NCBI RefSeq assembly: GCF_000764535.1
Contig: NZ_CP009571.1
Span: forward strand, 3,219,001-3,283,000
Length of the DNA: 64,000 bases
DNA from: Sphingomonas taxi
GTDB lineage: Bacteria; Pseudomonadota; Alphaproteobacteria; Sphingomonadales; Sphingomonadaceae
Reading direction: 5' to 3'
Under the pieces are notes generated by a model. It was not told the DNA's origin. It searched no databases and saw only the letters and a program-made list of their open reading frames with translations. Made by a program: the position numbers and the translations under genes. Of the stretch, positions 46,953 to 55,969 are shown piece by piece. Each line of letters opens with the position of its first letter. Position 1 is the first letter of the stretch.

Positions 46953-47950
46953 AGGTCCCCGATCGCCGCCGCGAGCCGCGCCACCTGATCGGCCGGGCTG
47001 TCCCACGCCGTCACCAGCCGGATTTCGCCCGCCGCCCAGTCGTAGAAATCGAAACCCTGCGCACGCAATGCCGCCGCCTCTGCGGGCGTCGCCTGCAGGA
47101 AGACCTCGTTCGCCTCGACCGGATGGACCAGCCGCGCCCCCGCCGCCGCCGCCAGCTCCGCCGCGCGCGCATTGGCGGCGCGGGCGTTGTCGAGCCACAG
47201 ATCGTCCTCGAGCATCGCCAGCACCTGCGCGGCGAGATAGCGGCCCTTGGAGAACAGCAGCCCGGCGCGCTTGCGCCGGTACAGCGTCGCCCCGGCAAGC
47301 GCGGGCTTGAAGAAGACGAGCAATTCGGCGCTCATCGCGCCGTTCTTGACGAAGCCGAAGCTCAGCGCGTCGACCCCCGCCTGCCACGTCACCGCCGCGG
47401 GCGAACACCCCAGCGTCGCCACCGCATTGGCGAAGCGCGCGCCGTCCATATGCAGCCCCAGCCCGCGCGTCCGCGCCAGCGCCCCGATCGCGGCGACCTC
47501 GTCGGGCGTGTAGACGCGGCCATATTCGGTGGCATTGGTGATCGAGATCGCATGCGGCTGGACGCGATGCACGTCGTTGGCGATCGCGTCGATCACCGTG
47601 GCGATCGTGCCGGGGGTCAGCTTCGCGCCCTCGCCGTCGGCGAGATAGAGTTTGGCGCCATGGGTGTAGAATTCCGGCGCGCCGCCCTCGTCGTTCTGGA
47701 TATGCGCGTCGCGATGGCACACCACCGCACCGTGCGGCGGGCACAAGGCGGCGAGCGCGAGGCAGTTCGCCGCGGTCCCGGTCGGCACCCACAAGGCGGT
47801 CACCTCGGTGCCGAACAGATCGGACAACCGCCCGTCGAGCGCCTGCGACCGCGCGTCGCCGTCATAAGCCGTGTCGAGCGTATTGGCCTGCATCAGCGCG
47901 GCCATCACCTTGGGATGCACCGGCGCGGCATTGTCTGAGAAGAAGCGCAT
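46949..47950 (-). CDS. ltaE: Low-specificity L-threonine aldolase
   Basis: A 333-residue fold-I PLP enzyme that cleaves threonine or allo-threonine to glycine and acetaldehyde. MRFFSDNAAPVHPKVM, GDARSQALDGRLSDLFG, VPTGTAANCLAL and HMDGARFANA are family signatures. The PLP lysine is Lys202 in FVKNGAMSAE. The start at 47950 matches relatives; the 12 extra upstream residues are ignored. It is co-transcribed with the EamA transporter. Confidence 0.94.
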   Translation of the reverse strand: MRFFSDNAAPVHPKVMAALMQANTLDTAYDGDARSQALDGRLSDLFGTEVTALWVPTGTAANCLALAALCPPHGAVVCHRDAHIQNDEGGAPEFYTHGAKLYLADGEGAKLTPGTIATVIDAIANDVHRVQPHAISITNATEYGRVYTPDEVAAIGALARTRGLGLHMDGARFANAVATLGCSPAAVTWQAGVDALSFGFVKNGAMSAELLVFFKPALAGATLYRRKRAGLLFSKGRYLAAQVLAMLEDDLWLDNARAANARAAELAAAAGARLVHPVEANEVFLQATPAEAAALRAQGFDFYDWAAGEIRLVTAWDSPADQVARLAAAIGDL

Positions 47951-48037
47951 GCCGAAAACCTTGCGGCGCGCGGCAGGCACCGTCAACCGGCGTTGGCGAG
48001 CGAATCGCCGCCGCCCCGACCGACACGTCGAAGGAAC

Positions 48038-48140
48038 CCCACCCGTGCTCCTGCGAACGCAGGAGCCCAGGAGTCCGGAACGCTATAGCCCGTTGTCCTG
48101 CCTGGCCCTGGGCTCCTGCTTTCGCAGGAGCACGGGTGGG
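48038..48140. repeat. About 93-bp hairpin-ended element, copy B2
   Basis: It has outer arms CCCACCCGTGCTC (48038-48050) and the complement ending at 48140. The core starts CCGTGCTCCTGCGAACGCAG and contains TTGTCCTGCCTGGCCCTGG, shared with copies B1, B3 and B4. Here the arms are extended by about 5 nt. It lies between the threonine aldolase and the acidic-protein gene in a 244-bp gap without a gene. Confidence 0.88.
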
Positions 48141-48194
48141 ATCGCGGACGTCCCGACGAAGGCCGAGGCGACGGGAGGGCCGGCCCCCCCCAAA

Positions 48195-48485
48195 TCACCC
48201 CAGCCGCTCGGTCAGCACGATCTCGCCCTCGACCTCGATATCCTCGTCGCCATCGAGATCGGCATCCTCGGGCATGTCGAATTCCGCGCTCCAGTCGTAC
48301 ACCTTCGCCGCGCCGCCCTCGATCCACACGCGCACCGCGCCGCTGGTGATCTCGCCGCCCATCGCGCCGACGAAATCGGTGACCAGCGCATCGGCGGCGC
48401 TTTCGTGATCGGTCACGCCGGGGATGCTCGCCGCCTCGACCTCTTCGTCCAACTCGATGATCTGCGCCCAGAATCGTTTTGCCAT
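48195..48485 (-). CDS. Small acidic hypothetical protein
   Basis: A 96-residue very acidic protein not recognised as a known family. It has no signal peptide or membrane segment. The middle (VWIEGGAAKVYDWSAEFDMPED) looks like beta strands, and the C-terminus is Asp/Glu-rich before VEGEIVLTERLG. It is 59 bp downstream of the SleB-like gene on the same strand. Codon usage matches the neighbours. Confidence 0.72.
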   Translation of the reverse strand: MAKRFWAQIIELDEEVEAASIPGVTDHESAADALVTDFVGAMGGEITSGAVRVWIEGGAAKVYDWSAEFDMPEDADLDGDEDIEVEGEIVLTERLG

Positions 48486-48544
48486 CGTCTGCTTCCTTGC
48501 TGCGGGGGGCGGTCTTGCCAGATCGGCGGGCGAAAGGCTCGCCC

Positions 48545-49207
48545 CTAATGCCGCACGTAGAACAGGTGCGAGCGCACCCGCCCGACCTTGACCAGCGTAT
48601 CGCGCCAATAGGGCACCATCCAGTCGGTATGGTAATGCGTCGCCCGCCCGACCGCGGCGAAGACATAGCCGCCGAGCGCCCGACGTGCCGCCCGCCGTGC
48701 CGCGCCCCAACCGAGATGCACCGGCCGCCGGGCGAACGATCCGTCGCAGGTGAACGAGAACTGGCAGCCCGTCGTCCGGTCCGATCCCTGATAGACGACG
48801 CCGCAGATCGTCTTGGGGAAACCCGGCGCGCGCACCCGGTTGAGGATCACCTGGATCACCGCCTGCTGCCCGCGGCGGTCGTCGCCGGCCTCGTAGAGCG
48901 CGGCGGTGGCGAGGCATTCCGCCGCCTGCTCGCGCGCCGCCGGGCCGCCCTGGAAGCGATAGGGCAGCGCGCGCAGCCGCCGCTTCGTCTCGATCGGCAC
49001 CGCGGCGTTCGACGCGCGCGCCTCGTCCATCGTCAACGGTCTGGCGACCTGCGCCGCCGGCGGCAGCGCGAACCGCCACGGCCCGACCGAGCCCGCCACC
49101 ACGATCACCACCGCGACGACGCCGAGCAGCAGCAACCACCGCTCGGAAGCGAGATCATGCGCCTTGCGCCGCCCGCGCGGCCGGGAAGAGGTGCGTCGCT
49201 GCGCCAT
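48545..49207 (-). CDS. Cell wall hydrolase (SleB / Hydrolase_2 family)
   Basis: A 220-residue peptidoglycan hydrolase with one N-terminal membrane anchor (about 25-43) and a periplasmic Hydrolase_2 domain. The domain has ECLATAALYEAGDDRRGQQAVIQVILNRV (Glu of LYEAG is the likely catalytic acid), GVVYQGS and CQFSFTCDGS. SleB-type enzymes are lytic transglycosylases. The Met at 49207 starts the basic cytosolic tail, so the further upstream extension into repeats is rejected. Confidence 0.92.
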   Translation of the reverse strand: MAQRRTSSRPRGRRKAHDLASERWLLLLGVVAVVIVVAGSVGPWRFALPPAAQVARPLTMDEARASNAAVPIETKRRLRALPYRFQGGPAAREQAAECLATAALYEAGDDRRGQQAVIQVILNRVRAPGFPKTICGVVYQGSDRTTGCQFSFTCDGSFARRPVHLGWGAARRAARRALGGYVFAAVGRATHYHTDWMVPYWRDTLVKVGRVRSHLFYVRH

Positions 49208-49417
49208 GACGCGACCGTCTAGCCGAGGCGGCGGCCGATGCCAGCCCGCCTGCGGTCCGGAACCGCGTCGCACGCACCCATAGTCCGGCGACATCGCACG
49301 GGCGCTGGCCGGATCGGACGGCTTACGGAGAGGGGCAAGAGAAGACTTGTTCGCGCAGAGGCGCAGAGGCGCAGAGGCGCGGAGGTGGAAAGGCGGTGAG
49401 GGGTTTCCGCCTCGACC

Positions 49418-49512
49418 CCAGTGCTCCCGCGCAGGCGGGAGCCCAGGAGTCCCGAACGCGATCGGACGTTGCTCTGCTTGACCCTGGGTTCCCGCATTCG
49501 CGGGAACACTGG
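49418..49512. repeat. About 93-bp hairpin-ended element, copy B3
   Basis: 95 nt from CCAGTGCTCCCGCGCAGG to the complementary GCGGGAACACTGG. Each end forms its own hairpin (GCTCCCGC...GCGGGAGC). The core TTGCTCTGCTTGACCCTGG is shared with the other copies. It is almost identical to copy B4, 489 bp further on, because both lie in a duplicated segment. Confidence 0.9.
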
Positions 49513-49557
49513 AATTTGCCCCGACGCCCGCTCAAATCCCAAGAAAAAAAACGGGAT

Positions 49558-49688
49558 CACGCGAAGACGCGAAGACGCGAAGATGTTGCGCTCACCGCGG
49601 TCGCGGCCCTTTCCCTAAGGCGATTGCGAAGACAGGACCACGCCGCCCCACGCGATACACCTCCGCGCCTCCGCGCCTCCGCGCGAAC
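49558..49688. repeat. 8-nt-array-flanked element, copy C1
   Basis: It begins with three units of GCGAAGAC/T (49561-49584) and ends with three units of CTCCGCGC (49661-49684) followed by GAAC. The middle includes CACCGCGGTCGCGGCCCTTT. The end arrays are partly complementary (GCGxxGAx against CTCCGCGC), so the ends could pair. Copies C2 and C3 follow in the same region. Confidence 0.82.
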
Positions 49689-49779
49689 AATCGTCCACGC
49701 CGCATCAACGCCCCTCAGATGGCAGGGCCACCGCCTAAAGCGGCGTCAGCGAGGTTCGATCGGCTTCCCCCTCCGATCC

Positions 49780-49806
49780 GTCACCGCGGACTGGTTCCGG
49801 GGTGAC
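49780..49806. repeat. Remnant of a 105-bp A element
   Basis: 27 nt matching the left arm of the A elements (GTCACCGCGGACTGGTTCCG) but ending GGTGAC instead of GGTCCAC, with no centre and no right arm. It is best read as a deletion product that joined the outer part of one arm to the other. Confidence 0.65.
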
Positions 49807-49906
49807 GGCGGAAGCTTGGTGGGCGCCGGGCGAACGTAAACGCGCCTAGACGACCGGCCTGCACCCCGGCGCAACCATTCCACATCGCGACGATCCTCGC
49901 TCGACC

Positions 49907-50001
49907 CCAGTGCTCCCGCGCAGGCGGGAGCCCAGGAGTCCCGAACGCGATCGGACGTTGCTCTGCTTGACCCTGGGTTCCCGCTTTCGCGGGAACACTG
50001 G
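49907..50001. repeat. About 93-bp hairpin-ended element, copy B4
   Basis: 95 nt, differing from copy B3 at about one base in the right-hand hairpin loop (GCTTTCGC instead of GCATTCGC). The flanks on both sides also match B3's flanks, showing that the element was copied as part of a larger segment. Confidence 0.9.
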
Positions 50002-50047
50002 AGATTGGCCCGGCGCCCGCACAAATCCGAAGAAGAAGGACGGGATC

Positions 50048-50179
50048 ACGCGAAGACGCGAAGACGCGAAGGTGCTGCGCCCACCGCGGTCGCGGCCCTT
50101 TTATTTCAGGCGACTGCGAAAGACAGGACCACGCAGCCCCACGCGATACACCTCCGCGTCTCCGCGCCTCTGCGCGAAC
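50048..50179. repeat. 8-nt-array-flanked element, copy C2
   Basis: It starts with GCGAAGAC units (50050-50073) and ends with CTCCGCG/C units (50152-50175) followed by GAAC. It is the counterpart of copy C1 in the duplicated segment, with single-base drift in the arrays. Confidence 0.82.
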
Positions 50180-50270
50180 CAATCTTCTATGCCGATCCTC
50201 GCAAGGGCATAGGCCGGCGCTGACGGGAACGACATCCGGCATCGCGACGATGCGCATAAAAGGGAGAAAT

Positions 50271-50393
50271 CACGCCAAGGCGCGAAGGCGTGCCGCACGA
50301 GGCGGCCTGATCCTGTCATCGCAACCGCTTGATGGACAGGGCGACCATCGCGGCAAGCGCAACACCTTCGCGTCTTCGCGTCTTCGCGCGAAC
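50271..50393. repeat. 8-nt-array-flanked element, copy C3
   Basis: It starts with CGCCAAGG/CGCGAAGG (50273-50288) and ends with CTTCGCGT, CTTCGCGT and CTTCGCGC (50366-50389) followed by GAAC. The right array is the exact complement of the GCGAAGAC arrays at the left of C1 and C2. This suggests the arrays diverged by sequence-swapping between ends. Confidence 0.8.
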
Positions 50394-50441
50394 ACATCCC
50401 TCATTGCTACGCGTCCAGAGGAGGCCGGATACCGATCCGCC

Positions 50442-52595
50442 CTATTCCTCATCCCCTTCGTCGCCGCCCCGTCGATCGCGCGGCGGCGGCGCGTCCGGCG
50501 GGACCGGCGCGCGGTCGCGGCCCGGCGCGATGCTGATGCTGCCGTCGCGGCCCATCTTCATCTGCATGCCGAAACCGTCGATCGTCCCCTCGGGCGCCGC
50601 GATATCGCCCATCGGATCGTCGAGCGCCTCCTCGGGGCCGACGACCGCCTCGGGGTCCATCGCATTCTCCTCGATCACCACCGGTGCGACGACCGGTGCG
50701 ATGTTGAGCGCGGAGACCATGAACTGGCGCCACAATTGCGCGGGGATGCCGCCGCCGTGCAGCCCGGCATTGGGCGAGCTGTCGTCGTTGCCGACCCACA
50801 CGCCGACGACCAGGTCGCCGGCGAAGCCGATGAACCACGCGTCGCGGCTGTTCTGCGACGTCCCCGTCTTGCCGTAGGCGGGCAGCGTCAGCACCGCGGC
50901 GCGCCCCGTCCCGCGCAGCGACGAACCGAGCAGGTCGAGCATATGGTCGCGGATCCCGTCGGGCATCGTGCGCGGCCCGCCGGTCAGCGACTGATACCAG
51001 CTCTTGCTCGCGCCGCTGTCCTCCAGCCCGCGCGGATGGACCGGATATTTGCCGTTGGCGACCGCCGCATAGGCCGCGGTCAGTTCGAGCAGCGACACTT
51101 CCGCCGTGCCGAGCCCGATCGTCGCCTCGTTGGGGATCGGCGTCGAGATGCCGAGGTCGCGCGCCGCCTTGATGACGTTGCGCACGCCGACCTCCTGCGT
51201 CAGCCGCGCCGCGACGACGTTGCTCGACCGGGCGAAGGCGCGGCGCAAGGTGATCGGCCCGAGATAGCGGTTGTCGTCGTTCTTCGGCTTCCAGCCGGCG
51301 ATCTCGACGCGGCTGTCGTCGGCCATCGTGTCCGGCGTCATGCCGGCGCGCATCGCGGCGAGATAGACGAACAATTTGAACGTCGAGCCGGGCTGGCGGC
51401 GCGCCTGGGTGGCGCGGTTGAAGGGGCTCTTGGCGTAATCCTTGCCGCCGACCATCGCGACGACGCGGCCGTCGCGCCGCATCGCGACGATCGCGACCTG
51501 CGCCTGCCGCAGCCCCGCCTGCCGCACGACGCGCTCGGCGGTATTCTGGAGCCGGCGGTCGAGCGTGGTCTTCACCGTCGCCTCGGTCTTGATCTCGCCG
51601 GCCTGGTCGCGCGCGTCGGGCAGCACCCAGTCGGCGAAATAGGTGCCGCTCGGCAATTGCGTCGGGCGGCTCGCCAGCACGCGCTGCGGCTCGACCTCGG
51701 CGGCCTCGGCCTTGGTGATGAAGCCCGCCTCGGCCATCGCGCGCACCACCAGCATCTCGCGCTTGCGCGCGCCCTCCAGATTGCTGGTCGGCGCCAGCCG
51801 CGACGGCGCCTTGACCAGCCCGGCGAGCATCGCCGCCTGGCCGACGTTCATCTTCTCGGGCTCGCGGCCGAAATAATGTTTCGACGCGGCGCGCAGGCCA
51901 TAGACGTTGTCGCCGAAATAGACGTTCGACAGATAGCGCGACAGGATCTCGTCCTTGCTCAGCCATGCCTCGAGCCAGAAGGAGATCATGACCTCGCGGA
52001 TCTTGCGCGCGGCGGTGCGGTCCGAATCGAGGAAGGCGTTCTTGGCGAGCTGCTGCGTGATCGTGCTGCCGCCCTCGCGCACCCCGCCCGAGCCGACATT
52101 GTGGACGAAGGCGCGCAGGATGCCGCGCGGGTCGATCCCCCAATGCGAGCGGAAGCGGCGATCCTCGATCGCCAGGAACGCATTGGTGACGTGCGCGGGC
52201 AGCTTGGCCGCGTCGACCGGCGCGCCGATGATCGCGCCGCGGCGCGCGATCGGGGTGCCATCGTCGGCGGTCAGCGTGATCGACGGCGGCGTCGGCGGCT
52301 TGAGCGAGCGGCTCAACGGCGCGGTGACCGCGAGCCAGCCGATCGCGATCACCAGCAGGATGATCCCCACGCCGATGCCGCGCACGATCCAGCGGCCGAT
52401 GTTGCGCGGGCTGCGCGGCGACGGCGGCAGGTCGCCGCCGGCCGGATCGTCGCGGTCGATGAAGTCGTCGAAGCGGCCGCCCAGGCGGTGGTCGCGCGGT
52501 GTCTCGTCGTCCAGCTCGTAACGCCGGCCGATCGTATTGCGGCGGTTGGTATCGACGGGTTCGTGACGCATCGGCTCGTCCCAGCGGTCAGCCAT
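50442..52595 (-). CDS. Class A penicillin-binding protein (second copy)
   Basis: A 717-residue bifunctional peptidoglycan synthase with a long charged cytosolic tail (1-66), one transmembrane helix (67-92), a glycosyltransferase domain (Glu144 in AIEDRRFRSHWG; EGGSTITQQLAKN) and a transpeptidase domain. The transpeptidase motifs are STFK (404-407), SSN (457-459) and KTG (576-578). It is clearly related to, but not a recent copy of, the PBP at 6.4-8.5 kb. The acidic cytosolic tail may bind division or elongation partners. Confidence 0.95.
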   Translation of the reverse strand: MADRWDEPMRHEPVDTNRRNTIGRRYELDDETPRDHRLGGRFDDFIDRDDPAGGDLPPSPRSPRNIGRWIVRGIGVGIILLVIAIGWLAVTAPLSRSLKPPTPPSITLTADDGTPIARRGAIIGAPVDAAKLPAHVTNAFLAIEDRRFRSHWGIDPRGILRAFVHNVGSGGVREGGSTITQQLAKNAFLDSDRTAARKIREVMISFWLEAWLSKDEILSRYLSNVYFGDNVYGLRAASKHYFGREPEKMNVGQAAMLAGLVKAPSRLAPTSNLEGARKREMLVVRAMAEAGFITKAEAAEVEPQRVLASRPTQLPSGTYFADWVLPDARDQAGEIKTEATVKTTLDRRLQNTAERVVRQAGLRQAQVAIVAMRRDGRVVAMVGGKDYAKSPFNRATQARRQPGSTFKLFVYLAAMRAGMTPDTMADDSRVEIAGWKPKNDDNRYLGPITLRRAFARSSNVVAARLTQEVGVRNVIKAARDLGISTPIPNEATIGLGTAEVSLLELTAAYAAVANGKYPVHPRGLEDSGASKSWYQSLTGGPRTMPDGIRDHMLDLLGSSLRGTGRAAVLTLPAYGKTGTSQNSRDAWFIGFAGDLVVGVWVGNDDSSPNAGLHGGGIPAQLWRQFMVSALNIAPVVAPVVIEENAMDPEAVVGPEEALDDPMGDIAAPEGTIDGFGMQMKMGRDGSISIAPGRDRAPVPPDAPPPRDRRGGDEGDEE

Positions 52596-52707
52596 GAGGT
52601 GTATTACAATCCTAAAACAGCTGAGGCAAGGGCACGCGTCTATGCGTGAGGTTAGCGAAGTTTACCTTGGCTGGCGCCGTCCGTCGAGCCGCGCTATCGC
52701 AGGCGTC

Positions 52708-53289
52708 ATGGCAGTCGATCCCGCTTCTCCCCCTCTCGTCGTCGGCATCGGCGGCACCATCGGCGGCGTCTCGTCGACCGAGCGCGCGCTCCGCATCGCG
52801 CTCGACGCCGCCGAGCGCGAGGGCTTCCGTACCCGCATGTTCGGCGGCGCCGACATGGCCCGCCTGCCGCTCTACGACCCGCGCGCGACCAGCCGTACCG
52901 CCGACGAGGAGGCGTTCGTCGACGCCGTGCGCCAGGCCTCGGCGGTGATCATCGCCAGCCCCGGCTATCACGGCAGCATCTCGGGCGTGGTCAAGAACGC
53001 GCTCGACTTGCTCGAGGAGACGGCGAAGGACGCGCGCCCCTATCTCGCCGACATGCCGGTCGGGCTGATCGCGACGGCCTATGGCTGGCAGGCGACGGGC
53101 TCGACGATCGCGGCGCTGCGCTCGATCGTCCACGCGCTGCGCGGCTGGCCGACCCCCTTCGCCGCGGCGATCAACACGCAGATCACCAAGTTCGATGCCG
53201 AGGGCGGCGCGAGCGACCCCGCGGTGGTCGAGCAGCTCGGCATCGTCGGCCGGCAGGTCGCGCGCTTCGCTCCGCTCGCGGTCGCATAG
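52708..53289 (+). CDS. NADPH-dependent FMN reductase
   Basis: A 193-residue flavodoxin-like reductase. VVGIGGTIGGVSSTERALRIAL is the phosphate-binding loop region, and ASPGYHGSISGVVKNALDLLEE is the family's FMN-binding motif (SPxYxxSxxxxxKNxxD). It reduces FMN or quinones with NADPH; the partner is unknown. ATG 52708 gives the standard start. The gene is divergent from the PBP gene across about 110 bp. Confidence 0.93.
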   Translation: MAVDPASPPLVVGIGGTIGGVSSTERALRIALDAAEREGFRTRMFGGADMARLPLYDPRATSRTADEEAFVDAVRQASAVIIASPGYHGSISGVVKNALDLLEETAKDARPYLADMPVGLIATAYGWQATGSTIAALRSIVHALRGWPTPFAAAINTQITKFDAEGGASDPAVVEQLGIVGRQVARFAPLAVA

Positions 53290-53307
53290 CGCCCCGCGGG
53301 GCGGGGA

Positions 53308-54576
53308 TCAGGCGAAGACCGGTTCGGCCGCCACCGTCTCCTCCAGCAGCCCCTGCCGCTTGGCGACGATCGCCGGGATCAGCGCCTGCCCCGCGACGTT
53401 GACCGCGGTCCGGCCCATGTCGAGGATCGGGTCGATCGCCAGCAATAGCCCGGCGCCCTCCAGCGGCAGGCCGAGCGTCGACAAGGTGAGCGTCAGCATC
53501 ACCAACGCGCCGGTCAGCCCCGCGGTCGCCGCCGAGCCGAGCACCGAGACGAGGACGATCAGCAGATAGTCCACGCCGTGCAGCGGGATATTGTAATATT
53601 GCGCGACGAACAGCGCCGCGACCGCGGGATAGATGGCGGCGCAGCCGTCCATCTTGGTCGTCGCCGCGAACGGCACCGCGAAGGCGGCATAGCTGCGCGA
53701 CACGCCGAGCCGCTCGACCACCTGTTCGGTGACGGGCAGCGTCGCGATCGACGAGCGCGAGACGAAGCCCAACTGGATCGCCGGCCAGGCGGTGGCGAAG
53801 AACCGCCTCGGGCTCATGCCGTTGGCGAGCAGCAGCAGCGGATAGACGACGAACAGCACGAGGCCGAGGCCGATATAGATGGCGATCGCGAAGGTGCCGA
53901 GCGCCGACAGCGACTGCCAGCCGTAGCGGACGATCGCGCTGCCCAGCAAAGCGCCGGTGCCAATCGGGGTGAGGCGGACGACCCAGCGCAGGATGCGGCG
54001 GAAGATCGCCAGCGCCGAGGCGTTAAAGGCGAGGAACGGCGCGCCCGCCTCGCCGGTGCGCACCGCGGCGACGCCAATCGCGATCGCAACGACGATGAGC
54101 TGGAGCACGTTGAACGACAGGCCGGTCTTCGCGCCGCCATCGACGAGCCTGGTCGAGGCTTCGAGGCCGAGGATATTGGCCGGCACCAGCCCGCGCAGGA
54201 AGTCGAGCCACGAGCCTGCGGTATCGGGGCGCACCGCGGCGGCGGCGCTGACCCCGGCATGCGCGCCGGGTTGCAGCAACGTGCCGAGCGTCAGGCCGAT
54301 CGACACCGCGATCAGCGCCGAGAGACCGAACCAGAGGAAGGTGCCGGTGACCAGCCGCGCGGCATTGTTGAGGTCGCGCAGCGCGGCGATCGACGCGACG
54401 ATCGCGGTGAAGACGAGCGGCACGACCAACGCCTTGAGCAATTGCACGAAGATGTCGCCGACGATCTTCAGCCCCTCGGCCAGACCGGGCAGCGCATAGC
54501 TGCGCGCGACGAAGCCGAGCGCGAGCCCGATCGCCATGCCGATGAAGACCTGCACGCCGAAGGGAGGGCGGGTCAC
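53308..54576 (-). CDS. Dicarboxylate/amino acid:cation symporter (DAACS family)
   Basis: A 422-residue inner-membrane transporter with about eight helices and two re-entrant loops. Family signatures are AFVSRSSIATLP-like (here FVSRSSIATLPVT) in the first hairpin and FAVPFAATTKMDGCAAIYPAVAALFVAQ in the second (canonical NMDGT appears as KMDGC). It takes up glutamate, aspartate or C4-dicarboxylates with Na+ or H+. GTG 54576 gives the usual length; the open extension to 54915 crosses a repeat and is rejected. Confidence 0.9.
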   Translation of the reverse strand: MTRPPFGVQVFIGMAIGLALGFVARSYALPGLAEGLKIVGDIFVQLLKALVVPLVFTAIVASIAALRDLNNAARLVTGTFLWFGLSALIAVSIGLTLGTLLQPGAHAGVSAAAAVRPDTAGSWLDFLRGLVPANILGLEASTRLVDGGAKTGLSFNVLQLIVVAIAIGVAAVRTGEAGAPFLAFNASALAIFRRILRWVVRLTPIGTGALLGSAIVRYGWQSLSALGTFAIAIYIGLGLVLFVVYPLLLLANGMSPRRFFATAWPAIQLGFVSRSSIATLPVTEQVVERLGVSRSYAAFAVPFAATTKMDGCAAIYPAVAALFVAQYYNIPLHGVDYLLIVLVSVLGSAATAGLTGALVMLTLTLSTLGLPLEGAGLLLAIDPILDMGRTAVNVAGQALIPAIVAKRQGLLEETVAAEPVFA

Positions 54577-54685
54577 TGCGCGAAGGTCCTGATCATCGCG
54601 GCGATGTAGGGGGTGGAGGGTGCCGGTGCGACGATAGAAATGGTGGAGGCGGGTAAAGGTGGGGTGCGGTTTTGACTGCCTCATG

Positions 54686-54825
54686 GCTCCCGCCCCATCC
54701 TCCCCCTCCGTCACGCCTTCGGCGCGCCACCTCCCCCTTGCGGGGGAGGAATAGGCAAGTCCTCCCCCGCCAGGGGGAGGTGGCAGCGCGTCAGCGCTGA
54801 CGGAGGGGGAGGACGGGGTGGGAGC
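54686..54825. repeat. 140-bp palindromic element (family D)
   Basis: Imperfect arms of about 55 nt run from GCTCCCGCCCCATCCTCC at 54686 to the complementary GGACGGGGTGGGAGC at 54825. An inner CCTCCCCC...GGGGGAGG pair also appears. It fills most of the 319-bp gap between the symporter and the cysteine-synthase-like gene. The rest of the gap (54577-54685 and 54826-54895) has no gene. Confidence 0.85.
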
Positions 54826-54895
54826 TTCACGATTACGCGCGCCACCGAGTTGCCACCCTGTCCGTTTCCGCCTCACCCGTATAAAGCCCCCGCGC

Positions 54896-55969
54896 ATGAC
54901 CCATGGAACGGACATCGACCGGCGCTGGCTGACCGAGGCGGTGCGGCGGATCGAGGCGGATTACAACCGCTCGGCGGATACCCATCTCATCCGCCTCGAA
55001 CTGCCGCGCTTTCCCGGCATCACACTGTATCTCAAGGACGAAAGCTCGCATCCGACGGGCAGCCTCAAGCATCGGCTGGCGCGCTCGCTGTTCCTCTACG
55101 CACTGTGCAACGCGTGGATCGGGCCGCGCACCACGGTGATCGAGGCGTCATCGGGGTCGACCGCGGTGTCGGAAGCCTATTTCGCGCGGATGCTCGGGCT
55201 GCGCTTCATCGCGGTGGTGCCGGCGCAGACCGCGGCACCCAAGCTCGACGCGATCCGCTTCTACGGCGGCGAGATCCATGCGGTCGACGATCCGCGCACC
55301 GTCTATGCCGCCGCGCAGCGGCTCGCCGCGGAAACCGGCGGCCATTATATGGACCAGTTCACCTATGCCGAGCGCGCGACCGACTGGCGCGGCAACAACA
55401 ATATCGCCGAGAGCATCTTTGCGCAGATGGCGGAGGAGGAATATCCGGTGCCGCGCTGGGTGGTGTGCGGTGCCGGCACCGGCGGCACCTCGGCCACTAT
55501 CGGCCGCTTCATCCGCTATCAGCGCCATGCGACCCGGTTGTGCGTCGCCGATCCCGTCCATTCGGTGTTCCACCGCCATTTCGCCGATCCGGGCGTCGTC
55601 GCGCTACCCGATGGTTGTGCGTCGCGTGTCGAGGGGATCGGTCGGCCACGGCTCGAGCCGAGCTTCATCCCCTCGGTGATCGACCGGATGATCGCGGTCG
55701 AGGATGCCGCCAGCCTCGGCGCGATGCGTGCGCTGTCGGAAACGCTCGGGCGATCGGTCGGCGGCTCGACCGGGACCAATCTCCACGCCTGTGCGCAGCT
55801 CGTCGCCGAGATGGCCGCGGCGGGTCAGCAGGGCAGCATCGTCACCCTGCTCTGCGACGGCGGCGACCGTTACGCCTGCACCTATTACGACGACGCCTGG
55901 TGCGCGACGCACGGCGTCGCCTGGAACGACGCGGCGGCGGCGATGCGCGGCTTCCTCGGCGCGGGCTGA
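54896..55969 (+). CDS. PLP-dependent cysteine synthase-family enzyme
   Basis: A 357-residue fold-II PLP enzyme. The PLP lysine is Lys58 in [10 protein letters not shown], and [14 protein letters not shown] is the phosphate/substrate loop. [14 protein letters not shown] is the glycine loop that holds the PLP phosphate. It differs from typical CysK in the N-terminus and in its C-terminal Cys-containing stretch ([12 protein letters not shown]), so it may use another beta-substituted serine. The ATG at 54896 matches the family start. The 3' end overlaps the convergent gene by 85 bp. Confidence 0.9.
   Translation: MTHGTDIDRRWLTEAVRRIEADYNRSADTHLIRLELPRFPGITLYLKDESSHPTGSLKHRLARSLFLYALCNAWIGPRTTVIEASSGSTAVSEAYFARMLGLRFIAVVPAQTAAPKLDAIRFYGGEIHAVDDPRTVYAAAQRLAAETGGHYMDQFTYAERATDWRGNNNIAESIFAQMAEEEYPVPRWVVCGAGTGGTSATIGRFIRYQRHATRLCVADPVHSVFHRHFADPGVVALPDGCASRVEGIGRPRLEPSFIPSVIDRMIAVEDAASLGAMRALSETLGRSVGGSTGTNLHACAQLVAEMAAAGQQGSIVTLLCDGGDRYACTYYDDAWCATHGVAWNDAAAAMRGFLGAG

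Larger units (their letters stand above)
49208..50441. other. 1.2-kb gene-free, repeat-packed intergenic region
   Basis: There is no convincing gene between the SleB-like and second PBP genes. The stretch is made of repeats: 8-nt tandem arrays (GCGCAGAG, 49353-49384), two B elements, three longer elements flanked by 8-nt arrays, and one A-element remnant. Open frames here (for example those reading AKTRRRED) are by-products of the arrays. The two halves, about 49411-49690 and 49900-50180, are diverged direct repeats offset by 489 bp. Confidence 0.85.

Noticed and set aside
49396..50397. Several small open frames in the repeat region (for example those containing AKTRRRED)
   Set aside because: They are translations of the 8-nt arrays and hairpin elements, occur on both strands and in several frames, and end or start inside repeats.
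49350..50400. Possible CRISPR array
   Set aside because: The repeats are 8-nt units in direct runs or inverted pairs; there are no 24-40-nt repeats with regular unique spacers and no cas genes.
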